From Bacillota bacterium (GTDB lineage Bacteria > Bacillota > Desulfotomaculia > Desulfotomaculales > Desulfotomaculaceae): 6,922 nt of DNA. Position numbers and translations under genes: made by a program. Below, in pieces: positions 1 to 6,676 of the stretch. Under the pieces are notes generated by a model, which was not told the DNA's origin, ran no database searches, and saw nothing but the letters and a program-made list of their open reading frames with translations. The stretch covers positions 1 through 6,922 of the forward strand of contig JAMCWI010000157.1 in assembly GCA_023481335.1 (NCBI GenBank), in the 5' to 3' direction. How positions within the stretch are numbered: the first letter of the stretch is position 1; every line of letters starts with the position of its first letter.

Positions 1-435
1 TTTGGTTAAAATCACCTGGCCGCCGTAGGCGCTTACGATTTTTGCTTCCGGGACGCGGTCAAGGGTGTAATCCCCCCCCTTAACGTGAATATCCGGCCGG
101 ATCGCCTCGAGCAAGCGATCCGGCCTGTCTTCATCAAAGATAACAACATAGTCGGTGTATTCCAGGGCTGCCACCAGAAGAGCCCGTTCCTCTTGAGGAA
201 TTAGCGGGCGTCCGGGCTCTTTTAACTGCCGGACAGAACTGTCACTATTGACGCCCACAATTAAAATATCGCCGAGCGCTCTGGCCTGATTCAGGTATAG
301 GACGTGTCCTTTATGGAGGAGATCGAAACAGCCGTTGGTAAAAACGAGCTTCTTCCCTTCTTGCCGGTGCATTTTGACTGACGGAAGGAGTTCTTCTAAA
401 GTTTTTATTTTACCAGGAAAAGATAGCTTAACCAA
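1..435 (-). CDS. rfaE2: D-glycero-beta-D-manno-heptose 1-phosphate adenylyltransferase (3' end outside window)
   Basis: This cytoplasmic nucleotidyltransferase joins heptose 1-phosphate to ATP to give ADP-heptose, the last activation step before epimerisation. The 145 visible codons are open to the window edge; family members are about 160 residues, so roughly 15 residues are missing. Seen directly: TNGCFDLLHKGH at residues 33-44 with the HxGH nucleotide-binding signature (H41, H44), the GVNSD segment at 61-65, and KGGDY at 119-123. I chose the TTG at 433-435 because a stop lies two codons upstream in frame, an AGAAGGGG ribosome site precedes it by 11 bases, and the added N-terminus (KIKTLEELL) matches the family's usual lead-in. 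The first ATG is only codon 22 (370-372). The start overlaps the end of the kinase gene by 8 bases. In enterobacteria both activities sit on one protein, HldE; here they are separate genes. Confidence 0.9.
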   Translation of the reverse strand, partial: MVKLSFPGKIKTLEELLPSVKMHRQEGKKLVFTNGCFDLLHKGHVLYLNQARALGDILIVGVNSDSSVRQLKEPGRPLIPQEERALLVAALEYTDYVVIFDEDRPDRLLEAIRPDIHVKGGDYTLDRVPEAKIVSAYGGQVILTK

Positions 436-1456
436 TTTTTAGCTTGCCCCTTCTGATAAACTGAAAAGCCTGAGGAAAGCTTAGGGCCGCCTGCCAGAGT
501 TCTTCGCTGGTAACCACTGCGGTACCCAGCTTTTGAACCACCTGGCCAGCTGCCAGGTTGCATAAAACGCCGGCTTCGCAATATGTTAAACCGCTGGCCA
601 CGGCCAGGGCCAATACGCTGAGCACCGTATCACCGGCGCCCGTAACGTCAAAAACCTCGCTGGCCATGGCCGGAAGGTGGAAAACCCCTTCCTTTTTCTC
701 GATAATGGATATCCCCTGCTCTCCGCGGGTGATGAAAACCGCGCCGTTATCTTTGGCCAGTTCCAGCAGCTTCAGGCCAGCCTGCTCTACGTCTTTCTCT
801 TCGTGAAAGGTGATTCCAGTTGCCTGTTCGGCTTCTTTTTCATTTGGTGTAATAACGGATACTCCAGCATAATTAGAGTAGTTTTTACCTTTAGGGTCAA
901 CTAGGACAGGTAAGTGATATTTGCCTGCCCAATTTAGCATTGCCTGAGTTAAAAATGGTGTAACCACTCCTTTTGCATAGTCGGATATTGCAATTACCTC
1001 AACTTCCGACAGGATTCCTTTTATATAGTCAACCATATCTAAAGCAGTAGTCTGGTCGATCTCTGCCGGGTTTTCTTTATCGACCCGTACAACCTGCTGC
1101 CCCTGGGCGACAATCCGGGCTTTGACGGTGGTGGGTTTGTGTTCAAGCGAAATTACCCCGCTTGTTTCTATCCCTTCCTCTTCCATTGCCTCTATTAACC
1201 GGATTCCTGCCCCGTCCCTACCTGTTGTTCCCACAAGCCAGACCCGGGCTCCCAAAGCGCGCAGGTTTCTGGCCACATTTGCCGCTCCTCCCGGGATGCC
1301 TTTTTCAGAGAGAACCCGGACTACCGGAACAGGCGCTTCCGGGGAGATGCGCTCCGCCTTTCCCCTTACGTACCAGTCCCAGATGAGATCCCCGATTACT
1401 AAAATTTTTCTTTTCGAAAACTCGTTGATGAGATTGCGCAGGTGGGGCATTTTCAT
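428..1456 (-). CDS. rfaE1: D-glycero-beta-D-manno-heptose-7-phosphate kinase (PfkB/ribokinase family)
   Basis: This cytoplasmic kinase phosphorylates heptose 7-phosphate at C1 to give the 1,7-bisphosphate in ADP-heptose synthesis. The 342 residues match the kinase half of HldE. Seen: GDLIWDWYV at 22-30 with the RISPEAPVPV block at 36-45 typical of RfaE1, the sugar-binding GGAANVARNLRALG at 56-69, SDYAKG at 158-163, DPKG at 187-190, TPNEKEAE at 203-210, and the PfkB signature DVTGAGDT at 270-277 with D276 as expected catalytic base. The ATG overlaps the upstream stop as ATGA, and a GGAGG site (1467-1471) lies 10 bases before it, which favours it over the second ATG two codons later. The adenylyltransferase gene follows with an 8-base overlap. 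A phosphatase (GmhB) must act between the two steps; it is not in this window. Confidence 0.93.
   Translation of the reverse strand: MKMPHLRNLINEFSKRKILVIGDLIWDWYVRGKAERISPEAPVPVVRVLSEKGIPGGAANVARNLRALGARVWLVGTTGRDGAGIRLIEAMEEEGIETSGVISLEHKPTTVKARIVAQGQQVVRVDKENPAEIDQTTALDMVDYIKGILSEVEVIAISDYAKGVVTPFLTQAMLNWAGKYHLPVLVDPKGKNYSNYAGVSVITPNEKEAEQATGITFHEEKDVEQAGLKLLELAKDNGAVFITRGEQGISIIEKKEGVFHLPAMASEVFDVTGAGDTVLSVLALAVASGLTYCEAGVLCNLAAGQVVQKLGTAVVTSEELWQAALSFPQAFQFIRRGKLKIG
447..454 (-). promoter_or_regulatory. ribosome binding site supporting a TTG start of rfaE2
   Basis: The minus strand reads AGAAGGGG, followed by 11 bases and then TTG. It lies inside the end of the kinase gene. It favours the TTG at 433-435 over the internal ATG at 370-372, which has no comparable purine-rich site at a usual distance. 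Confidence 0.6.
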
Positions 1457-2433
1457 TTGTTTGCTTCCTCCATCTCGAGAAGTTCGATTACCGACTGTGT
1501 CAGGAGGGGCAACATGATCTCGTGGTGACCGGTTAAGGCGTATCCTTTTCCTCCAGCGGCAACCGGCCTCTTGAGGACATTTTCGCGCGGGCGGTAATGT
1601 TGGACAAAGTCCATGTTGACAGTAGTAAAGTTTTTTAATCCATGGCCGAGATTGTTCAACACAGATACTGCTTTCAAAAAAACCTCAGGAAGAATTACAG
1701 CCGAGCCGAGATTTATATACACCCCGCCGTTGCTTAACCCGGCCACAAGGGAGGTGAATTCCCGAAAATCCCGCAGGCTCCCTCCCCCGATGGCCGCTCC
1801 GTCCGCCGCGGGGTGCATGTGGATGATGTCGGTCCCCACGGCCACATGAACTGTAACGGGCACCTCCAAAAGGGCGCACTGGTATAAAATGCTATATTCC
1901 TTGAAAGGGGGTTGCATGGCCAGGAGTTTTTTCCCTACAGCCCGACCGATGCCCAAACCCTGAGCGACCCCTTCTTTAATCGTCTGGTTTAAAAATTCCC
2001 CCGTTTCCTGAACCATGCCAAATCTACCACAATGTAGTTCTCTTTCGACATCCTCAGATGTTTTTCCTGCATAAGCAATTTCAAAATCGTGAATAATACA
2101 GGCGCCGTTCATGGCTATACCTTTGAGAACGCCTCTTCTTACCAGTTCGTTAACTAACGGTCCTAGGCCGCATTTAATGACGTGGGCACCCATACCCAGA
2201 AGGACAGATTTTTGCGTTTTATAAGCGTTTACGATGGCTTCTACCACTGCTTTAAAATCGGCGGCGGCAAGGATGTTGGGGAGGTTACCCCAAAAAGCAG
2301 CGAAGGAGATACCCTTGTGCCCAGGTCTGGCAAAGTCGTCAAAAGATACTTTACTCCTACGTTCGCTCAGAGGGTAAGTCTTTATCTCCTGCCAGTTGAT
2401 TGTGGTCAATTCGCACTTAACTTCTGGAGTCAT
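1453..2433 (-). CDS. deoxyhypusine-synthase-like protein of unknown function in a heptose operon
   Basis: A 326-residue soluble protein that I cannot assign to a reaction. Its layout resembles deoxyhypusine synthase (DHS): an LLGMGAHVIKCGL segment at 78-90 parallels the DHS 'LG..SNLISSG' block, MNGACIIHDFEIA at 108-120 parallels 'TTAGG.EED.IK', a DGAAIGGGSLRDF stretch at 211-223 parallels the 'DGSLGD' loop, and GGKGY at 294-298 followed by HHEIMLPLL at 303-311 parallels the 'WGK' active-site lysine and the 'DASLVFPLL' tail. K296 would be the lysine equivalent. This is comparison from memory. Bacteria lack eIF5A, so the DHS substrate is absent and another role is expected, such as a polyamine reaction or one tied to heptose. 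The start has AAGGG 7 bases upstream. It overlaps the glycosyltransferase gene by 17 bases and the kinase start by 4, so expression is coupled to heptose genes on both sides. Confidence 0.72.
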   Translation of the reverse strand: MTPEVKCELTTINWQEIKTYPLSERRSKVSFDDFARPGHKGISFAAFWGNLPNILAAADFKAVVEAIVNAYKTQKSVLLGMGAHVIKCGLGPLVNELVRRGVLKGIAMNGACIIHDFEIAYAGKTSEDVERELHCGRFGMVQETGEFLNQTIKEGVAQGLGIGRAVGKKLLAMQPPFKEYSILYQCALLEVPVTVHVAVGTDIIHMHPAADGAAIGGGSLRDFREFTSLVAGLSNGGVYINLGSAVILPEVFLKAVSVLNNLGHGLKNFTTVNMDFVQHYRPRENVLKRPVAAGGKGYALTGHHEIMLPLLTQSVIELLEMEEANK

Positions 2434-3682
2434 AGATTATCCCTTGTGTTTTTGTAAATAATGATTTGATTATTTCAAAAACCTCCTCCGGTTCAATTAA
2501 GTTCATACAACTCCGGTGAGGGCATTTTAACGCGTCGGCCTCGCTTTTAAAGCCGTACATGCAGGGGCTGCAGTCGAGGTCTTTTTTGATTACGGTGTGC
2601 ATTTCTCCCAACGGGCGGGTGCGGTGGTAGTCCGTCGGGCCGTAAAGGGCCACCACCGGTGTACCTACGGCCACCGCTACATGCATCAGGCCGCTATCGT
2701 GGCACAAAATCAGACTCGCTTTTTCAATGATGGCGGCAACTTCTTTGACACCTGTTTTACCAGCCAGGATATATAATTCCCCTTCCATCATTTCCTGAAG
2801 CGTTTCAATTATCTGGCATTCAGCAGCATCACCCAGGGCAAACACCGGTAAGTCTAATTCCTTAATCAGCCTATCCAGAAGCACGGCAAACTTCTCCAGC
2901 GGCCAGCGCTTGGGAGTGTTCATGGCGTTGGCTGCGCCGGGCTGGACGCAGATAAAAGGCTTTTTCTCCAGGAGTCCCATCTCGGCAAGCAACTTCCCGG
3001 CGGCCAGCCTACTTGTTTCGCTTATGCAGAAGAAAAGCGGGATTCGCGGCAACTTTTGCTCCGAAAATATAATTGGACTTTCATCCACCTTTATGCCCCG
3101 CAAGTGCATGGGGGTTTGGTTTATCAGAACGGAAACCAGATCGAGCTTTAAGTCTGTTTCGTGCCTACCGGCCTCTAAAGGAACAGGGAAGTTAAAGACA
3201 AAATGCAGGTGGTCTTTCCTCCGAATTTTTTCTACTGTGTGACCTATTCTTACAGGTATGCCGGCCAGCAAGATTTCTACCATGGCAAACAAACTGCGGC
3301 AGTCAAAGCTAACCAAAGCCGTGTCGTAGCGCTTTTTTCTCAGTTCCCGGATAAACTTTATCTTTTGCTTCCAGGAAGCGTCATACCTGATTATTAAGGT
3401 TTCATTGATCAAATAACTTTCTTCCAAGACGTATTCCGTACCATAATCATTACCTGCCTGAACGGTAATCTGCGCTTCCGGAAACGCCTCCTTTAGCGCC
3501 TTTATTGCTGGGGTAAATAAAATAAAATTACCCAGGCCGGTATATGCAAAAACGAGGATCTTTCTGATTTTTTCAGGTTCGAAACTTCTTTTCGGGTTAC
3601 AAAAAAGAGATATTACCCTGAGAAAAAAGATAATTAGAGCAGTTTTTAGCTTACTAATGACGGTTGAAAGAAAAAAATTCAT
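2417..3682 (-). CDS. glycosyltransferase family 9, ADP-heptose:LPS heptosyltransferase type
   Basis: A 421-residue GT-B enzyme of the RfaC/RfaF kind, expected to move heptose from ADP-heptose to a lipid-linked acceptor at the inner face of the membrane. Seen: GLGNFILFTPAIKALKEAFP at 49-68 (N-domain loop of the family), VQPGA at 246-250 and W260 with the usual KRWP context, GDAAE at 284-288, AGKTGVKEVAAII at 307-319, and the donor-site block CHDSGLMHVA at 327-336 running to VVALYGPTD at 343-351. The first 27 residues are hydrophobic with scattered lysines and probably give membrane contact. Near the C-terminus C371, C374, C387 and C392 form a CxxC plus CPHxxC pattern seen in many family 9 enzymes. 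The ATG overlaps the upstream stop as ATGA, with GAGGAG 8 bases before it. Exact acceptor and sugar cannot be read from sequence, so no symbol is given. Confidence 0.9.
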   Translation of the reverse strand: MNFFLSTVISKLKTALIIFFLRVISLFCNPKRSFEPEKIRKILVFAYTGLGNFILFTPAIKALKEAFPEAQITVQAGNDYGTEYVLEESYLINETLIIRYDASWKQKIKFIRELRKKRYDTALVSFDCRSLFAMVEILLAGIPVRIGHTVEKIRRKDHLHFVFNFPVPLEAGRHETDLKLDLVSVLINQTPMHLRGIKVDESPIIFSEQKLPRIPLFFCISETSRLAAGKLLAEMGLLEKKPFICVQPGAANAMNTPKRWPLEKFAVLLDRLIKELDLPVFALGDAAECQIIETLQEMMEGELYILAGKTGVKEVAAIIEKASLILCHDSGLMHVAVAVGTPVVALYGPTDYHRTRPLGEMHTVIKKDLDCSPCMYGFKSEADALKCPHRSCMNLIEPEEVFEIIKSLFTKTQGIIYDSRS

Positions 3683-5055
3683 CCAACCATCTCCTCACAA
3701 AGTGAAACTATCCTATTTGCAGAATTTCCATCTATAGGGCCGCAGTATTCTTTAATGATCTTTTTACGTCCTTCGTTATCCAGTGTAGGATCATCCAAAT
3801 ATTTTTTAATTAAAAACCCTAACTCTTCTACATTGGAAGCAAGTCGCACCCCCCCAGTATTTATAACTGGCTTATATCGTACACAATTATAAGCATTAAG
3901 AAAAGATAAAGAAGGATTATTCATTTCAGGATCAAAGGCAATATTAACGATTGGACGATCAAAAAGTGCAGCCTCAAGTACTACCATAGAAACAATCGTA
4001 AGTATGACGTCGCTGTTTTGGATAATGTTCACATAATTAAGGTTGTCTTCTTTGCCTGAGTTCCATTTTGTACAGTATGTTCCGCTGTATGAGGGAGGAG
4101 ATTCATCTATTCTAACTAGAAAATTGTTTTGATAAATGTTTTTATATTTTTCACGATTCCAAGAAGGATTTAAGCGCAATACTAATACTGCCTTTCCGAA
4201 CATCCCTGATTCTATCAGGCTTAAAATAGCATCAATAATTTTCTGTTCGCCTGGCATTACATCACCAGAATTACACGTATATGTTATAATTTTATTATCG
4301 TGATGTATGTTTAAACGCTCTTTAAAGGAATTTTTAAGTACGGTTGGGGTATGGAACAAATATTCATCATACAGTGGAATTCCGGTAACAACCAGATCAT
4401 CATCTTTAAAACCATGAAAATCTTTGGCATGTGTGCTCATTAGATCGCTCCATACCGCAATTTTATCTGGTCGGAATACAATTTCGCCATTTAAAGTAAA
4501 ATTATCCCAGCTATCAGGAAACATCAATATAGGTACTTTCATTTTTTTTGCATAGTAGATAGTAATTTGGTCTTCTAGGGTAGTCCATGCGGTTGATATT
4601 AGAAGTTTAGGTTTGATTATTTTAAAAATGTTCTTATAATATTCGTTTTTAAAAGTAGATATTCCCATTATTTTATTTAGGCCATGAATGCCTCCAATTA
4701 ATGAGGAGCCAACTGTTAGCATTTTTGTAATGTTAAAATATCTTGGGTTTTTTGCCTTGTAATAATCTAACTTATATTGAGAAAATTGGTTCGCGAGCCT
4801 AAAAAGAGACTGATAACATCTAATTGGTTCATAAAAATTACTCCACAGAAAATATTGCCATGGCTTTTCTAATTTTGGTTGATAATATATAGAAACATCA
4901 TCGTCATTAAATTCATTAACAAAATTTGATAATTCAGCTAAAGGACTTAATAGGCAAATCTTATGTTTTTTCTTTAGTATGGAAAACATTTCTGTATAAA
5001 GGAAATTTTTAACACATCGACCAATTGGAGCTGTTATAAGTATTGTTTTTTTCAT
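3679..5055 (-). CDS. putative GT-B-fold glycosyltransferase or CDP-glycerol-transferase-like surface glycan enzyme
   Basis: A 458-residue protein with no signal peptide or clear membrane segment. I do not recognise a named family. The general shape is GT-B: an N-terminal MKKTILITAPIGR strand-loop, then a second half with DSWDN at 181-185, VWSD at 201-204, VTGIPLYDEY at 223-232 (like the 'VtGnPrfD' motif of CDP-glycerol and related transferases), RLNP at 294-297, a DVILTIVSMVVLEAALFDRP stretch at 349-368 (the usual 'sD..is..Stv..Ea...g.P' sugar-nucleotide site), and DGNSANRI at 442-449 near the end. It probably adds a sugar or sugar-alcohol phosphate during glycan repeat assembly. Coding is clearly AT-rich, unlike the heptose genes downstream. 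It starts 14 bases after the flippase stop with GGAG as ribosome site and ends in a 4-base overlap with the heptosyltransferase gene. Confidence 0.65.
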   Translation of the reverse strand: MKKTILITAPIGRCVKNFLYTEMFSILKKKHKICLLSPLAELSNFVNEFNDDDVSIYYQPKLEKPWQYFLWSNFYEPIRCYQSLFRLANQFSQYKLDYYKAKNPRYFNITKMLTVGSSLIGGIHGLNKIMGISTFKNEYYKNIFKIIKPKLLISTAWTTLEDQITIYYAKKMKVPILMFPDSWDNFTLNGEIVFRPDKIAVWSDLMSTHAKDFHGFKDDDLVVTGIPLYDEYLFHTPTVLKNSFKERLNIHHDNKIITYTCNSGDVMPGEQKIIDAILSLIESGMFGKAVLVLRLNPSWNREKYKNIYQNNFLVRIDESPPSYSGTYCTKWNSGKEDNLNYVNIIQNSDVILTIVSMVVLEAALFDRPIVNIAFDPEMNNPSLSFLNAYNCVRYKPVINTGGVRLASNVEELGFLIKKYLDDPTLDNEGRKKIIKEYCGPIDGNSANRIVSLCEEMVG

Positions 5056-5069
5056 TAGTGGTATTTCTC

Positions 5070-6524
5070 CTAATTATTAGTTCTAAATCTAATCTTATAT
5101 AATTGAATTAACTCATTCAAAGGAATAATTTTTAAAAAATGCATCAGAGTTCCAAATAGAATCGTAATAAAAATTATTTTTGATATAAAACTTGGTATCC
5201 ATGATAATGGAAAATAGGGACTTAAGAAAACAGTGCCTATAGTGGCTAAAATTATTATCCCTATACTAAATGAGTCATACGTTAATATACAATATTTTTT
5301 TACAAATATAAGTGCCAAAATAAGCACACAAATGGAAGAAAAAAGAGTAGAAAAAGCAGCTCCTTTCATTCCGTATAATGGAACCATGATTAAATTAAAA
5401 ATTAAATTTGTTATGACAGAAACAATATCACAGTAGGAAAGTAAAATAGTTTTTTTATTCCAAAGCAAAGTTAATCGTGGGTAAAATTGTAGATACCTTA
5501 TAAACCAATATAAAGAAATAATTGGTATTACATTATATGAGGGCAAGAACTTTACGTCCGCTAATTTGATTATATCACGAGAAAATAGTACTGCTCCTGA
5601 TAAAATAATACCCAGGCAAAAAATGGTAAGTGTAATAATTCTTTTTATTTCGTTTCCTTTAATATCTTGTTTCATTAAAGTAAAAAATCTAGGCATGATA
5701 GCTGCGTCTAAGGCGAATAAAAGTACTTGTAAGGGCGAAAGCAAGCCGGTTGCAAACGAAAAAAGCCCTACATCTGTAATATTTTTAAATCTATCAAGAA
5801 AAAAACGGTCAGCATAAGATGATATTGAATATGATGCCATGCCAGGAATTAACGGTAAACTGAATGCTAGACTTTTTTTTATGTAGTTTATTGATAAAGG
5901 TTTAAAGCTGGCATAATGTAAAGTAATAAGCAAATTAACTAGAAGCATAATTCCAGAAGAAAGCAAAGATGCAAAGATTACACCGCGCACTGCCTGTTCT
6001 TTTATAATAACAAAATAAATTGTAAGCAATACTCCAACTCCTGAACCAAGCAGAGAAACGCCAGCAAAATGCCATGGCTTTTGCCTAGCTTTAAAAATAG
6101 CAGAAGGAAAAATCCATGCTTGACTAAGAAAAATTATTATTAATTGCCATACATAGAATGGGTAAAAAGTAACTTCTGCTGAGCGAAAAAAAATACCATG
6201 GAATTTGTATCCTACTAATAATAATATAGCGCAAATGAAAAAATTAATAATATAAACAGCAATAAACATTGTACCAACATATAGACGTCGGTGTTTCTCA
6301 TCAAGTTCTATATAAAATCTAATAATAGCACTGTTTAATTGCAAACAGACAAAAATAGAAACAAAACTCGAAAAAGCAGTTAAAATACCTAAGATGCCAT
6401 AGTCAGCAGGTGTCATATATCTTGTATAGATGGGCATTAAAAAAAAACTAATACAGTTAATAATTAATGATCCCAGAAAATATATTAGGGTGTCTTTTGC
6501 TATACTTAAATTACTAATTTCCAT
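5070..6524 (-). CDS. wzx: Wzx-type oligosaccharide flippase (polysaccharide transporter, MOP superfamily)
   Basis: A polytopic inner-membrane protein expected to flip lipid-linked glycan units outward. With the chosen start it has 484 residues and about 14 hydrophobic spans, for example near 12-32, 42-62, 82-104, 123-143, 155-175, 180-203, 254-275, 297-315, 331-350, 364-392, 396-418 and 447-465, close to family norms. Family features seen: PIYTRYMTPADYGILG at 31-46 and SYADRFFLDRF at 246-256 followed by VGLFSFATGLL. I chose the ATG at 6522-6524 because AAGGA lies 10 bases upstream; the in-frame ATG at 6555-6557 would add MTHSYYKEKCT but has no good ribosome site and lies inside the NeuB-like fragment. 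Coding is strongly AT-rich, and homopolymers occur: T9 on the minus strand at 6439-6447 and A8 at 5873-5880. The gene precedes the putative glycosyltransferase by 14 bases. Confidence 0.87.
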   Translation of the reverse strand: MEISNLSIAKDTLIYFLGSLIINCISFFLMPIYTRYMTPADYGILGILTAFSSFVSIFVCLQLNSAIIRFYIELDEKHRRLYVGTMFIAVYIINFFICAILLLVGYKFHGIFFRSAEVTFYPFYVWQLIIIFLSQAWIFPSAIFKARQKPWHFAGVSLLGSGVGVLLTIYFVIIKEQAVRGVIFASLLSSGIMLLVNLLITLHYASFKPLSINYIKKSLAFSLPLIPGMASYSISSYADRFFLDRFKNITDVGLFSFATGLLSPLQVLLFALDAAIMPRFFTLMKQDIKGNEIKRIITLTIFCLGIILSGAVLFSRDIIKLADVKFLPSYNVIPIISLYWFIRYLQFYPRLTLLWNKKTILLSYCDIVSVITNLIFNLIMVPLYGMKGAAFSTLFSSICVLILALIFVKKYCILTYDSFSIGIIILATIGTVFLSPYFPLSWIPSFISKIIFITILFGTLMHFLKIIPLNELIQLYKIRFRTNN

Positions 6525-6534
6525 TGTGCATTTT

Positions 6535-6539
6535 TCCTT
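6535..6539 (-). promoter_or_regulatory. ribosome binding site deciding the wzx start
   Basis: AAGGA on the minus strand is followed by 10 bases and then ATG at 6522-6524. The stop codon of the NeuB-like fragment (6538-6540) overlaps this site. It argues against the longer in-frame start at 6555-6557. Confidence 0.55.
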
Positions 6540-6672
6540 ATAGTATGAATGTGTCATCTAATGTCTCATGCTCAGCAAGGTAGATTTGAAACTTAACGGC
6601 GCCGGCTCCTGCCTTCGCTGACGCGTCAATAAAACTTTTGGCCTGACCGGTACTGCCGTCAATGAAGGTGGG
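6538..6672 (-). pseudogene. fragment of a NeuB-family (sialic or legionaminic acid) synthase
   Basis: A 44-codon reading frame bounded by stops resembles the N-terminal region of NeuB-type synthases, which condense phosphoenolpyruvate with an N-acetylated hexosamine to give nonulosonic acids. The best stretch is DGSTGQAKSFIDASAKAG then GAVKFQIYLAEHETLDD, which follows the family pattern 'NHnGslelAk.liDaA..AGadaVKfQt..aee....D' from strand 1 to strand 2. The preceding start and NHxG residues are altered (FIDGS), and about 300 C-terminal residues are absent, since a TAA follows ETLDDTFIL. No start codon is present in the frame. Upstream it stops at a TAG (6673-6675) next to the transposase fragment; downstream its stop lies on the wzx ribosome site. 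I read it as a relic cut at both ends. The match is from memory and short, so it is moderate. Confidence 0.55.
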
Positions 6673-6676
6673 CTAG

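Larger units (their letters stand above)
3683..6540. other. AT-rich glycan cassette (likely exchanged segment)
   Basis: The flippase and putative glycosyltransferase genes are much richer in A+T (roughly one third G+C by eye) than the heptose genes to the left and the relics to the right (both near half). The change on the left comes close to the 4-base overlap with the heptosyltransferase gene; on the right it comes within the last codons of the NeuB-like fragment. O-antigen-type loci often carry such exchanged segments between conserved flanks. Exact borders are not determined: I found no direct repeats or attachment sites at either edge. Confidence 0.5.

Noticed and set aside
428..435. Frameshift error splitting a bifunctional HldE
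   Set aside because: Both halves have normal family lengths and ends, and a ribosome site precedes the TTG, so two separate genes are the simpler reading.
1122..1517. 131-codon plus-strand open frame inside the kinase gene
   Set aside because: It is the antisense shadow of the RfaE1 coding sequence, rich in proline, serine and arginine, with no family match.
6525..6557. Longer wzx start at 6555-6557 (495 residues)
   Set aside because: It lacks a Shine-Dalgarno site and adds an atypical hydrophilic lead overlapping the NeuB relic; the start at 6522-6524 has AAGGA at 10 bases. Not fully excluded.
6590..6610. GC-rich palindromic stretch (GGCGCCGGC) as a terminator
   Set aside because: No long stem and no following T-run on either strand; it lies inside the NeuB-like reading frame, where it encodes AGAGA.
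6625..6640. TTGACG on the minus strand as a possible -35 promoter element for the operon
   Set aside because: At 17 bases downstream the sequence is GCCGGC, not a -10 box. The TATAAG further on has no -35 at a suitable distance.
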